Part shown: one piece after another, positions 7,179 through 15,830 of the stretch
Numbering within the stretch: the first letter of the stretch is position 1
Layout of the letters: the number at the start of each line of letters is the position of its first letter
NCBI GenBank assembly: GCA_020632295.1
Contig: JACKFU010000002.1
Coordinates: 248,001 to 312,000, forward strand
Direction: 5' to 3'
DNA: 64,000 bases
Source of the DNA: Candidatus Peribacteria bacterium
GTDB lineage: Bacteria; Patescibacteriota; Gracilibacteria; Peribacterales; Peribacteraceae
Made by a program: the position numbers and the translations under genes
The notes under the pieces: generated by a model
The model's input: the letters and a program-made list of their open reading frames with translations, nothing else
Told to the model about the DNA's origin: nothing
Databases searched by the model: none

Positions 7179-8671
7179 TGAAACACTGTCTCCTTTTTCT
7201 TGGCCTTGTTCTTGTAGGGTGCACTACCCCTGCACCTCAAACGCAGCAGACTGAAATTATTTCTGTTAACGACGGTGATACTATCACGCTCAATCCAACC
7301 ATCGTGACAAAAACCATTAATGGCAAAACATTTGACATGTACGGGTACAACGGTCAAATTCCGGGTCCGATGATTAAAGCCCCGCAAGGTGCAAGCATTA
7401 CCGTAAACGTACAAAACACAATTGATGATGACACAACCATTCACTGGCACGGTCTTCGTCATAATAACAGCGATGACGGCGTACCGAACCTCACCCAGGA
7501 CCCCATAAAGCCGGGTGGAACACATGCCTACACCGTACATTTCCCCGATGAAGGCATCTACTGGTACCACCCGCATGTCCGCGAAGACATTCAGCAAGAT
7601 ATGGGGTTGTATGGAAATCTGTTTGTCACACCGAGCGATAGCAACGTCTACGATCCCGTGAACCATGAAGAAGTGCTTGTCCTTGATGATCTGTTTCTCG
7701 ACCGAGATGGGATAAATGTTCCCTACGGAGACCGTGACCCGAACTTTGCACTCATGGGACGATTCGGAAACGAGATGCTGATAAACGGAGAACCTGCCGA
7801 GGAGTACAATCTCACTGTGAAACGCGGTGAAGTCGTACGCTTCTACCTAACTAATGTTGCAAATACGCGAACATTTAATATGCGCATCGATGGCGGTGCC
7901 ATGAAACTGGTTGGCTCAGACCTTGGTCGTTACGAACAAGATGCGTGGGTTGATACGGTTACCATTGCCCCTGCGGAGCGATATATTGTTGAAGTCCTCT
8001 TTGAGGACGATGGTAAGTATATGCTCACTCATGAAACTCCTTACCATACGTATCCAATGGGTAGAGTAACGGTAACTCCCGAAGATGCAGATCCATCGTA
8101 TGAAAAGCAATTTATGACACTGAGTCAACATGAGGACATTATTCAAGACATTGATGCCTACAGGCAGTACTTTGATAAACCCGTCGATAAAACACTTGTG
8201 CTTGATATTGCACTTGATGGACACATGGCAATGATGCATCAAGGCATGGAGATGATGCATACAGATAGCACAGGAATTGAATGGGAAGACGCTATGCCTA
8301 TGATGAACCACATGATGGCCAGCGAAGACTTCCAGTGGAAACTGGTCGATAAAGACACGGGTAAAGAAAACATGGATCTTGATTGGTCATTTAAACAAAA
8401 TAATGTCGTGAAGATTCGCATCATCAACAAAAAAGAATCGGGTCATCCAATGCATCACCCTATTCACTTCCATGGACAGAGGTTCTTGGTACTTTCGGAC
8501 AATGGTGTACCAAACGAAAACCTCGTGTGGAAGGACACAGTACTCGTCCCAATCGGCCATACAGTTGATCTTCTCTTTGATATGAGTAATCCCGGAGACT
8601 GGATGATGCACTGCCACATCGCAGAACATCTCAGTAACGGTATGATGGGCATATTCCACGTTACAAAATGA
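7175..8671 (+). CDS. Multicopper oxidase, lipoprotein type
   Basis: This 498-residue protein has a lipobox (LVGC, Cys at about 16) followed by cupredoxin domains. All four copper-ligand blocks are present: HWHG, YWYHPHV, HPIHFHGQRF and MHCHIAEHLSNGMMG, the last holding the type 1 Cys and axial Met. It resembles CueO/CopA and laccases, which oxidise Cu(I) or phenolics while reducing O2 to water. A Met/His-rich segment (HMAMMHQGMEMMHTD) near residues 348-363 parallels the Met-rich region of CueO. It shares ATGA overlaps with both neighbours. The need for oxygen is notable in a CPR genome. Confidence 0.93.
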   Translation: MMKHCLLFLGLVLVGCTTPAPQTQQTEIISVNDGDTITLNPTIVTKTINGKTFDMYGYNGQIPGPMIKAPQGASITVNVQNTIDDDTTIHWHGLRHNNSDDGVPNLTQDPIKPGGTHAYTVHFPDEGIYWYHPHVREDIQQDMGLYGNLFVTPSDSNVYDPVNHEEVLVLDDLFLDRDGINVPYGDRDPNFALMGRFGNEMLINGEPAEEYNLTVKRGEVVRFYLTNVANTRTFNMRIDGGAMKLVGSDLGRYEQDAWVDTVTIAPAERYIVEVLFEDDGKYMLTHETPYHTYPMGRVTVTPEDADPSYEKQFMTLSQHEDIIQDIDAYRQYFDKPVDKTLVLDIALDGHMAMMHQGMEMMHTDSTGIEWEDAMPMMNHMMASEDFQWKLVDKDTGKENMDLDWSFKQNNVVKIRIINKKESGHPMHHPIHFHGQRFLVLSDNGVPNENLVWKDTVLVPIGHTVDLLFDMSNPGDWMMHCHIAEHLSNGMMGIFHVTK

Positions 8672-9705
8672 ATGATTGTTGTGCGCCAAAACATCGACGA
8701 GACTGGCTTCTTATTATCTGCACACTAATCATTGCTGCTGCCTACACTGCAAACCTTGTCAACGTTGCAAACCTTGTCAGCCTTCCATCAGCTATTACCG
8801 CCTTCAACCTCAACGTGTTCGAACTCAGCAACAAAATGTGGTGGGGAGTAGCGCTCGGTATTCTTGCCGTTGGTGTTCTTGCGGGTATGCCGAAAGAACT
8901 CGTGATGTCCGTTCTTGGAAAAGGCGGAACCTTCGGCGGCATACTGCGTGCCGTTGCTGGAGGAGTGCTGCTGGATCTCTGCAGTCATGGCATCCTGCTT
9001 GTTGGCATGCAACTCTATAAGCGCGGTGCAAGCCTTGGCCAGTTAATGGCATTTCTTATTGCCAGTCCGTGGAATTCGCTTTCGCTCACACTTATTCTTT
9101 GGGCACTTGTTGGCATTCAGTGGACACTTGGTATTCTTGCACTGTCACTCGTCATTGCGCTGATCTCCGGTGTCATCTTCGACTGGCTTGTGAAACGCGG
9201 CACATTGCCGAACAATCCAAATGCGCAAGACCTTCCAGATCATGTCACTTTCTCAAAAGAGCTGGAGAAATACTTTTCCAGCCTCTCCCCATCTGCTGGT
9301 AGCAGCGTCCAACTTCTTAAGACAGGCATCATGGAATCGAAGATGATTCTCCGCTGGATCTTCTTCGGTATTGTTCTTGCCGCCCTCATCCGTGCCACTG
9401 TACCAACGGAAATATTCACCAGTCTCTTTGGACCATCGCTTCTCGGACTTGGTGCAACCCTCCTCTTTGCGACGATTCTAGAAGTATGCAGCGAAGGGTC
9501 TATGCCCGTTGCTGCCGATTTTCTCCTACGAGCAGGAGCACCGGGCAATATGTTTGCGTTTCTTATGACTGGTATCTCTACAGACTACACGGAGATAATG
9601 GCGCTTAAGGAGACTACAGGGCACTGGAAGATTAGCCTTTTTCTCCCGCTTGTTACTCTGCCCCAGGTAGTCCTGATTTCGCTTGTATTAAACAATATTC
9701 ATTAG
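8668..9705 (+). CDS. SO_0444-type Cu/Zn efflux permease
   Basis: This 345-residue protein has about nine transmembrane segments and belongs to the COG0701/DUF318 permease family (SO_0444-like). The stretch GGVLLDLCSHGILLVGMQLYKRG has the conserved Cys-Ser-His in a helix, repeated in the second half as EVCSEGSMPVA. The N-terminus MNDCCAPKH looks like a metal-binding tag. It overlaps the oxidase by four bases and ends the operon. Likely job: export copper or a related soft metal. Members have also been linked to arsenic, so the substrate is inferred from context. Confidence 0.8.
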   Translation: MNDCCAPKHRRDWLLIICTLIIAAAYTANLVNVANLVSLPSAITAFNLNVFELSNKMWWGVALGILAVGVLAGMPKELVMSVLGKGGTFGGILRAVAGGVLLDLCSHGILLVGMQLYKRGASLGQLMAFLIASPWNSLSLTLILWALVGIQWTLGILALSLVIALISGVIFDWLVKRGTLPNNPNAQDLPDHVTFSKELEKYFSSLSPSAGSSVQLLKTGIMESKMILRWIFFGIVLAALIRATVPTEIFTSLFGPSLLGLGATLLFATILEVCSEGSMPVAADFLLRAGAPGNMFAFLMTGISTDYTEIMALKETTGHWKISLFLPLVTLPQVVLISLVLNNIH

Positions 9706-9708
9706 TTC

Positions 9709-9736
9709 TTGACATAGGCAGGAAGATCCGTAGAAT
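9709..9736 (+). promoter_or_regulatory. Strong promoter of the 45-residue gene
   Basis: TTGACA and TAGAAT with a 16-base spacer; the -10 ends nine bases before ATG 9746, so the leader is at most a few bases. Confidence 0.7.
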
Positions 9737-9745
9737 AGCGCGGCT

Positions 9746-9883
9746 ATGAGCAATATCGAATTATTTGAGGATGAATTAGAGGACATTGATCCGTCCACAG
9801 TCGAACCGTGGCGTCCTGAAAACATCGTAGATCACACAGCGGAATACGTGCCGCAACATATGCGCATCCTCTTGGATAACTAG
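9746..9883 (+). CDS. 45-residue acidic hypothetical protein
   Basis: A short frame of 45 codons with a consensus promoter immediately upstream encodes an acidic peptide (starts MSNIELFEDELEDIDPSTVE, ends QHMRILLDN). It has no hydrophobic segment and no known motif. The stop lies seven bases before the converging Clp-like gene, leaving no room for a longer product. The strong promoter, of the same TTGACA/TAGAAT form as the unit at 6212, argues that it is expressed. Confidence 0.6.
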   Translation: MSNIELFEDELEDIDPSTVEPWRPENIVDHTAEYVPQHMRILLDN

Positions 9884-9890
9884 CATGTCA

Positions 9891-12296
9891 TTACAATTGT
9901 AGATCTTCTTTCGTAATCTGAATAATCGTTCCACGCTTCACATCATGTTGTAGCATGAAATCTGCAACGTATGTTTCGAGTGTATCGGTAATTGCACGAC
10001 GCATTTCGCGTACTCCAAACTCCTTCGAGTATCCCTTCCGGGCAATTGCAGCCACTGCATCTTCGGTAATTTGAACAGCAATGCCCTTGCTTACTTCAAG
10101 TTCGTGAATGATAGATCCAATCATCATGGATGCAACGCGAATCGTTTCACGTTCTGTTAGTGGCATATAGAGAATGACATCATCAAAGCGATTTAGGAAT
10201 TCCGGTGAGTACATTCCGGTTTTCATGAGTTCATCAAGCAACGCTTTCTTAAACGCATTCTGCTCTGGATTGGAATGTGCCTTAAGAAATTCAACAATAA
10301 ACTTCGCACCTGCGTTACTCGTTGCGATGATAATCGTATTTCTAAAATCGGTTTTCACCCCTTGTCCATCAATAAGATGGCCTTCATCGAGAATCTGCAG
10401 AAAGAGGTTTATAACTTTCTTATCTGCCTTTTCTATCTCATCGAGCAAGATGAGCGAGAAAGGATTATCCTGCACTGCACGAGTTAAGTATCCCTCGTGA
10501 TCTGCAGACCCAATGACGGCATCGATAGAATCCTCATTGCTGTACTCGTTCATATCCATACGAATCATCTTCTCTGCGCTACCAAAGTATTCCTTGGCAA
10601 GAGTCTTTGCTGTCTGTGTTTTTCCTACACCAGTTGGTCCGACAAAGAGAAACGTGCCGATCGGTTTCTGCTTATTTGCTATGTCTGCACTTGCACGCTT
10701 GAGCGCATTGGTTATTGCGGCAATCGCCATCTGTTGCCCTACGATGGATTTCTTCATTTCTTCTTCGAGATGAAGAAGAACATCTTTCTTCTGCTCATCT
10801 ACGCCCGTAATATCCATGTGTGCTCGCAGTGATACCATCTGTCGTACGTCGTCCTCGGTTACGTATGTATCGCGCTGTTCACTAGCATACGAAACAGCTT
10901 CATGCAGAAGATCGATAGCTTTACCTGGGAAGGCCCCTTTGGGAATATAGCGATCTGCCAGTTCGGTAATGGCGCGAAGTGCTTTATATGTCACATGCAT
11001 ATGGTTGTGCTCTTCAATGCCAAAGTACTCCTCCATCAGGACCGACATCGTATCTGCAGAGCTTGTTGGCTCGAGGTGAATTTTCTCAAATTGGCTATCG
11101 AGTGCTGGGTTTGGCTTAACATACTTGTGGTAGTCTTTGGTATCGGCAATGCCAATTATATTGATATTCTTTGCTTGCAAGAATGTACTAAGAACCCCCG
11201 AAATCTTTGCATCACCAGACTGTAGGAACAGCCCGATGTTATCGATAACAAGAATAAAGTGTCCTTGCTTGTTTGCTTTCTTGAGTGCCTGCAAAAGCAC
11301 TGTATCAGGATCACGCGCTCCAGAGAGAAGGTCTTGTGCCTTAAGCTTAAGCACACGCGTATATGAGTACCCCTGTTTGCTTTGATCGAGGCGAAGCATG
11401 TACGCGATATTTTCGATAAAGCTCTGTTTTCCCGAGCCATCATCACCCGTCACAATAATATTGTGCTGCTCAGAACGCGAGAGAATACGCAGCGCATTCT
11501 TAATGTTCTCGAGATGAATTGTTACTGTTCGATCTGCTCTGTAAAGAATATTTTGTGAGATGTCTTCTGTAATTTTTTCCAGAAGATCATTATATCCTGT
11601 AACAAATCGGCGTCCCATGCCTCCAAATCTTTTTACGAGTCCTGCAGGACTCCAAAAAGTGTCATGCTTCCAAACGGCATGGTGATAGTTCTCCCACCGC
11701 ACAATCATCTCCATATCCGCAATAGAAAGGTCAAGCGAATTGAGCAATGATTCAAAGTATCCTTTGTGTTGAAAGCATGTGAAAAGCAACACGCCTGCAT
11801 CAATCTTGCGCTTGTTAAAACGCTCGAGATTCCTTGATGCCTCTGCAATAACTGGGATAATCAATTGAGAAGAAAGCTCTCCTCGCGTCTTGTGGAGCAA
11901 TGTAGCAGCATCTAGCCCCATTTCGTGCAAAATGAAGGACGCACGAGCAGAGGAAACTGTTGCCTTTAAGAGATCGAAAGCAGTTTCTGCCTTTGGTGAC
12001 AGATGACGGAGTACGTCAAAGGAAAGTAGGCAGGCAGCATTCGTTTTTTTGACTGGTTTCTGACTATCGTTCTCAAGTACGTCTGCTACGAATTTTCTCA
12101 TTACAACTACAATGAATGCTAGCAATCCAATGCCAACAAGAAGATGAGAGCACCCTTGTGTTCGAGCATCTTCAAAGGCAAAGAGCACTAAAAGAAGAGC
12201 GGTCATTGCTAAGGCAATCGGACCACCGAGGACCAGCCTGATCATCTTTGCTGCGTATGCACGCGTTGCCGTTACGTCGAATTCAATGTGAGTCAT
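9891..12296 (-). CDS. Membrane-anchored Clp-like AAA+ ATPase with degenerate D1
   Basis: This 801-residue protein resembles ClpA/B/C but carries two N-terminal transmembrane segments (about residues 17-68). A Clp-N-like helical region follows (about 90-200). D1 has the altered Walker A GDDGSGKQS and Walker B ILVIDN, where the usual Ser/Thr and Glu are missing. D2 is intact: Walker A GPTGVGKTQ, Walker B LILLDEIEKA, sensor IIATSNAG, arginine-finger region NRFDDVILY, and a C-terminal D2-small domain. The expected role is unfolding or remodelling of membrane-proximal proteins, with D2 as the motor. It is coupled by a TAATG overlap to the small membrane gene before it. Confidence 0.85.
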   Translation of the reverse strand: MTHIEFDVTATRAYAAKMIRLVLGGPIALAMTALLLVLFAFEDARTQGCSHLLVGIGLLAFIVVVMRKFVADVLENDSQKPVKKTNAACLLSFDVLRHLSPKAETAFDLLKATVSSARASFILHEMGLDAATLLHKTRGELSSQLIIPVIAEASRNLERFNKRKIDAGVLLFTCFQHKGYFESLLNSLDLSIADMEMIVRWENYHHAVWKHDTFWSPAGLVKRFGGMGRRFVTGYNDLLEKITEDISQNILYRADRTVTIHLENIKNALRILSRSEQHNIIVTGDDGSGKQSFIENIAYMLRLDQSKQGYSYTRVLKLKAQDLLSGARDPDTVLLQALKKANKQGHFILVIDNIGLFLQSGDAKISGVLSTFLQAKNINIIGIADTKDYHKYVKPNPALDSQFEKIHLEPTSSADTMSVLMEEYFGIEEHNHMHVTYKALRAITELADRYIPKGAFPGKAIDLLHEAVSYASEQRDTYVTEDDVRQMVSLRAHMDITGVDEQKKDVLLHLEEEMKKSIVGQQMAIAAITNALKRASADIANKQKPIGTFLFVGPTGVGKTQTAKTLAKEYFGSAEKMIRMDMNEYSNEDSIDAVIGSADHEGYLTRAVQDNPFSLILLDEIEKADKKVINLFLQILDEGHLIDGQGVKTDFRNTIIIATSNAGAKFIVEFLKAHSNPEQNAFKKALLDELMKTGMYSPEFLNRFDDVILYMPLTERETIRVASMMIGSIIHELEVSKGIAVQITEDAVAAIARKGYSKEFGVREMRRAITDTLETYVADFMLQHDVKRGTIIQITKEDLQL

Positions 12297-12721
12297 TACG
12301 TAAAAAGTGGGCTAACGATATATCCAAGTCCTGCCCACACCACAAGTGGGAAACCAAGCCAGAGAAGATAAAATGCACCAAAGATTGTGGTAAGTAGAGT
12401 GACAGACATCAGTCCAATGAGCAGGGTTATCATGCGAAAGAGCAACCCAATAGATCTGCTGAGTACATTGAGGACAAGCACCTGTGAGATTTTACTAATA
12501 TTGAGCCCTGTATTTGGGTACGAATCGGTAATTTGTTTCCAGGGGGAAAAGAGTGTCCGTAAGAGGAATACAAAGGAAAAAATTTCAACAAATGCTCGGA
12601 GATAGTCGAAATACGTTCGAAGGATTGCTCGTGGCTGGTGCCAGAAGTACCATCGGATAAAATCGGGCACCGTAATACCACTGAAGATGAGGGGATGCCG
12701 AATAAGGTCGAGTGGGCCCAT
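12296..12721 (-). CDS. Membrane partner of the Clp-like ATPase
   Basis: This 141-residue protein has about three transmembrane segments and an amphipathic N-terminal region (FIRWYFWHQPRAILRTYFDYLRAF). It shares one base with the ATPase start (TAATG), so the two are probably made in step. I know no function for it. From coupling alone it could be a membrane adaptor or substrate-delivery subunit for the anchored ATPase. Confidence 0.7.
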   Translation of the reverse strand: MGPLDLIRHPLIFSGITVPDFIRWYFWHQPRAILRTYFDYLRAFVEIFSFVFLLRTLFSPWKQITDSYPNTGLNISKISQVLVLNVLSRSIGLLFRMITLLIGLMSVTLLTTIFGAFYLLWLGFPLVVWAGLGYIVSPLFT

Positions 12722-12729
12722 ATCGTCTG

Positions 12730-12735
12730 ATTATA
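12730..12735 (-). promoter_or_regulatory. Extended -10 for the Clp-like operon
   Basis: TGCTATAAT on the minus strand (hexamer at 12735-12730) ends eight bases before the ATG at 12721, giving an almost leaderless mRNA. Confidence 0.5.
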
Positions 12736-12766
12736 GCAGAAATCTGGCTTTTTTTGAAGATGACGG

Positions 12767-12772
12767 TATACT
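12767..12772 (+). promoter_or_regulatory. -10 element for tmk
   Basis: TATACT ends eleven bases before ATG 12784 and argues for that start over ATG 12760. Confidence 0.45.
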
Positions 12773-12783
12773 CTACAGACTGT

Positions 12784-13407
12784 ATGCCTGGTCGTTTTAT
12801 CGTCTTCGACGGCCCCGATGGATCTGGCACAACGCGCCAGAGTGCCATTTTTGCCGACAGATTGCGCAAAGAGGGCAAAGCAGTGGTGCTGACAGCAGAG
12901 CCAACAGAATCTGCAATTGGTCAAGAGATTCGCGGAATGCTCAATCGGGATACTATGCCATCCCCTGGGGCCATTCAGCTCCTTTTTTGTGCGGATCGGG
13001 ACAACCACATTGAAACGGTTATTGAGCCAGCGCTTCGTAAGGGGAAGACGGTTGTCTGCGACCGCTACGCTCTTTCAACGATTGTCTACGGCAGCGCACA
13101 GGGCATAGATAAAAACTGGCTGAAAGCCATTAACGCAAAATTTCCCGTACCTGATATTACCTTTATTACCTTGCCACCATTTGATGTGTGCATGGAACGT
13201 ATTAATCGAAGGAGTACACAAGATCGTTTCGAAATGGAAAATTTTCAGCGCCGAGTCTACGAAGAGTACAAAAGCATCGAAGACCCTTCTGTGTTCTTTG
13301 TTGATACCTCGGGCAGCAAGCAAGAGTCTGCCGACTGTATTTGGCGGCAGTACAAATCTTTCCTCTTTCCACATTCCGCTTTACACTTCAACCATGATTC
13401 TGCTTGA
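12784..13407 (+). CDS. tmk: Thymidylate kinase
   Basis: This 207-residue protein phosphorylates dTMP to dTDP with ATP. It has the P-loop region FIVFDGPDGSGTTRQ, the dTMP-binding ..DRY.LSTIVYGSAQG segment, and a lid region with RRSTQDRFE. The P-loop is odd: the lysine expected after GxDGxG is Thr (GSGTT). I believe such GTT variants exist in other Tmk proteins, but cannot check. Length is normal. It overlaps folD by 14 bases and opens the nucleotide and one-carbon block. Confidence 0.88.
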   Translation: MPGRFIVFDGPDGSGTTRQSAIFADRLRKEGKAVVLTAEPTESAIGQEIRGMLNRDTMPSPGAIQLLFCADRDNHIETVIEPALRKGKTVVCDRYALSTIVYGSAQGIDKNWLKAINAKFPVPDITFITLPPFDVCMERINRRSTQDRFEMENFQRRVYEEYKSIEDPSVFFVDTSGSKQESADCIWRQYKSFLFPHSALHFNHDSA

Positions 13408-14242
13408 TGGAAAAGTTGCCAGTGCGGCCCTCCTTGAATTCCTTAAACCCATGGTGGAGACACTCAACCCAAAGCTTGTGGTTGTCCAGGTAGGAAACGA
13501 CCCTGCTAGTGCCAGCTACATAAAGCAGAAAGTGAAGAGTTGCGAGGCAGTAGGCATGCGCCATGAGCATGTTCATCTTGATGAAGGCATCACACTAGAG
13601 TCACTCATGGAAACGATAAGCCGACTAAACAGCGATGAAGATGTGACGGGTTTCTTCGTCCAACTTCCGCTCCCAAAGCACTTGCAAGGAAATGAACCTG
13701 ACATCATTAAAGCAATTGATCCGAAAAAAGACATTGATGGATTTGGCGCCTATAACCTCGGAAAGCTGTTTCTCAGTAAAGAGTTCGAACACCTTCCTCC
13801 GGCAACTCCTGCCGGCATCATTCGTCTGCTTGAACACTTTGACATTGAAATTGCCGGAAAGCATGCAGTCGTCATCGGTCGCAGCAACACGGTCGGAAAG
13901 CCAGTCGCCATTATGCTCTTAAACAGAAACGCGACTGTGTCGATTTGCCACAGTAAGACACAAGGTCTTGAGGATATTGTCCGCCAAGCAGACATTGTGA
14001 TTGCGGCTGTAGGGAAACCTAAAATGATTACCGCAGATATGGTAAAAGAGGGGGCGGTTGTTGTGGATGTTGGCATTCACCGTACCGATGAGGGGCTCTG
14101 TGGCGATACGGATTTTGATGCCCTCAAAGACAAGGTCTCTGCCATCTCACCTGTCCCAGGTGGGGTTGGTCCCATGACTGTCGCTAGCCTTATTCGCAAC
14201 TGCGTTACTGCAAAAGAGAGGCAGATAGGTGTTAGGGATTAG
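13394..14242 (+). CDS. folD: Bifunctional methylene-THF dehydrogenase/cyclohydrolase
   Basis: This 282-residue protein matches FolD throughout: SYIKQKVKSCEAVG with the catalytic Lys, VQLPLPKHL, the KDIDGF loop, VIGRSNTVGKP of the NADP site, and SPVPGGVGPMT near the end. It interconverts 5,10-methylene-THF and 10-formyl-THF in the cytoplasm, supplying formyl groups to purine synthesis and methylene to thymidylate. The long upstream frame is a read-through of tmk in another frame, so ATG 13394 is the start. It sits between tmk and purF, fitting its role. Confidence 0.96.
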   Translation: MILLDGKVASAALLEFLKPMVETLNPKLVVVQVGNDPASASYIKQKVKSCEAVGMRHEHVHLDEGITLESLMETISRLNSDEDVTGFFVQLPLPKHLQGNEPDIIKAIDPKKDIDGFGAYNLGKLFLSKEFEHLPPATPAGIIRLLEHFDIEIAGKHAVVIGRSNTVGKPVAIMLLNRNATVSICHSKTQGLEDIVRQADIVIAAVGKPKMITADMVKEGAVVVDVGIHRTDEGLCGDTDFDALKDKVSAISPVPGGVGPMTVASLIRNCVTAKERQIGVRD

Positions 14243-14251
14243 GTTTTGTTC

Positions 14252-14279
14252 TTGCGATGCAGTAAAAAATCTTTAGAAT
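14252..14279 (+). promoter_or_regulatory. purF promoter, leaderless
   Basis: TTGCGA and TAGAAT, spacer 16; the -10 ends six bases before the GTG start of purF. Confidence 0.65.
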
Positions 14280-14285
14280 GCATCC

Positions 14286-15797
14286 GTGTGCGGAATCATG
14301 GCCATCTCCGGCTATCAAGACATTATCCAAGATCTCTACGACGGCCTGCTTCTGCTGCAACATAGAGGGCAAGATGCGGCGGGGATTATGACCTATAACA
14401 ACCAATTTCACTTAAAGAAAGCAAACGGGATGGTTCGCGATGTATTTCATGCGAAATCACTCTCGCGCCTAAAGGGTACAATGGGTATTGGACACGTTCG
14501 GTATCCAACAGCAGGATGCAGCTCCGAGTTTGAGGCGCAGCCGTTTTTCGTTAACTCTCCGTTTGGTATTGCCATGGCACATAACGGGAATCTCACGAAC
14601 CACGAGGAGCTTGGAAAAGAGCTTCTCGAAAAATATTTCAGACACTTAAACACCAACTCAGACTCTGAAATTCTCTTAAATGTTTTCGCTGTTGCACTCC
14701 ACCAGCAAAAACCTAAAAAACTTGAACCCGAGCATGTCTTTGGTGCCATGAAAACTGTCTTTCGAAAATGTAAAGGTGCGTACAGTGCTGTTGCACTCAT
14801 TGGTGGTCACGGGATTGTTGGTTTTCGTGACCCGCATGGCATTCGACCATTGCAACTTGGTAAGCGACGCTATGGCATGAAAGAAGAGTATGTTATCGCA
14901 TCAGAGAACACCGCATTTAAAGGACTGGAGTTTGAATTTATTCGTGACATCAAACCGGGAGAAGTTGTCTACATCGATCGGAAAAACAAGCTGCATTCAA
15001 AAGTGGTTGTTGAAGGAACACTGAACCCGTGTCTCTTTGAATGGGTATATCTTGCTGCTCCGGACTCTACCATCGACGGCGTTAACGTCTATAAAGCACG
15101 CGTGCGCATGGGTGAATATCTTGCAGAACAGATAAAGAAGGCAGGTCTTGAGATCGACTCCGTTATCCCCGTCCCAGATACTGGAAGACCTGCAGCAGCA
15201 GGACTCGCCGATAAGCTGAACATTCGCTACCGCGAAGGGTTGATAAAAAACCGTTACATTGGACGAACGTTTATTATGCCAGGTCAAAACATTCGCAAGA
15301 GAAGCTTACGATTTAAGCTGCACCCAATTGACCTCGAATTTAAAGGCAAGAATGTCTTACTTGTTGATGACTCTATCGTTCGTGGAAACACGAGCAAGAA
15401 GATTGTTGAAATCTGTCGAGAGGCTGGTGCAAAAAACGTGTACTTTGCCTCTGCATCACCACCAATTATTGGTCCTGATCCTTACGGAATCGATCTTCCT
15501 ACAGAATCTGAACTTATCGCTGCCGACCACAGCATCGAAGATATTCGTAAGTTCATGGGCGCAGATGCATTGTTTTACACAAAAGTAGAAGATCTTCACA
15601 AGGCTATACAATACGGAAATAAAAACATTGTGACCTTTAGTGAGGGTTGTTTCACTAAAAAATACCCAACACCAGAAGTGAACGCGAAACTTCTCAAAAA
15701 ACTTGGTTGTTCTCGAAACGAAAAACGCAATGAAGGCAACGAAGCAATTAATTCAGATGAAGAAGGTGATGCCTATAAGATGATGACATTGGTGTAG
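14286..15797 (+). CDS. purF: Amidophosphoribosyltransferase
   Basis: This 503-residue protein is the first committed enzyme of purine synthesis: PRPP plus glutamine gives phosphoribosylamine. The start is GTG, placing the nucleophile Cys at residue 2 (MCGIMAISGYQD), as needed for the class II glutaminase. RHLNTNSDSE belongs to the glutaminase half, and the PRTase PRPP loop NVLLVDDSIVRGNTS is clear. The C-terminal 30 residues are Asn/Glu-rich and not conserved in the family. A promoter without leader precedes it, and purD follows after 33 bases. Confidence 0.96.
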   Translation: MCGIMAISGYQDIIQDLYDGLLLLQHRGQDAAGIMTYNNQFHLKKANGMVRDVFHAKSLSRLKGTMGIGHVRYPTAGCSSEFEAQPFFVNSPFGIAMAHNGNLTNHEELGKELLEKYFRHLNTNSDSEILLNVFAVALHQQKPKKLEPEHVFGAMKTVFRKCKGAYSAVALIGGHGIVGFRDPHGIRPLQLGKRRYGMKEEYVIASENTAFKGLEFEFIRDIKPGEVVYIDRKNKLHSKVVVEGTLNPCLFEWVYLAAPDSTIDGVNVYKARVRMGEYLAEQIKKAGLEIDSVIPVPDTGRPAAAGLADKLNIRYREGLIKNRYIGRTFIMPGQNIRKRSLRFKLHPIDLEFKGKNVLLVDDSIVRGNTSKKIVEICREAGAKNVYFASASPPIIGPDPYGIDLPTESELIAADHSIEDIRKFMGADALFYTKVEDLHKAIQYGNKNIVTFSEGCFTKKYPTPEVNAKLLKKLGCSRNEKRNEGNEAINSDEEGDAYKMMTLV

Positions 15798-15830
15798 GTG
15801 TTAGAGTGCTCAAGTGTTAGAGTGTTAGGG
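15794..15830 (+). repeat. TTAGAGTG-type repeat before purD
   Basis: Units GTTAGAGTG occur twice and end in GTTAGGG directly against the purD ATG. This is the reverse orientation of the copies around groES. TAGAGT in the last unit ends seven bases before the ATG and could serve as a -10. Confidence 0.6.

Noticed and set aside
9240..9548. 102-residue minus-strand frame in the permease gene
   Set aside because: Shadow of the permease coding frame, Arg-rich, without start or promoter support.
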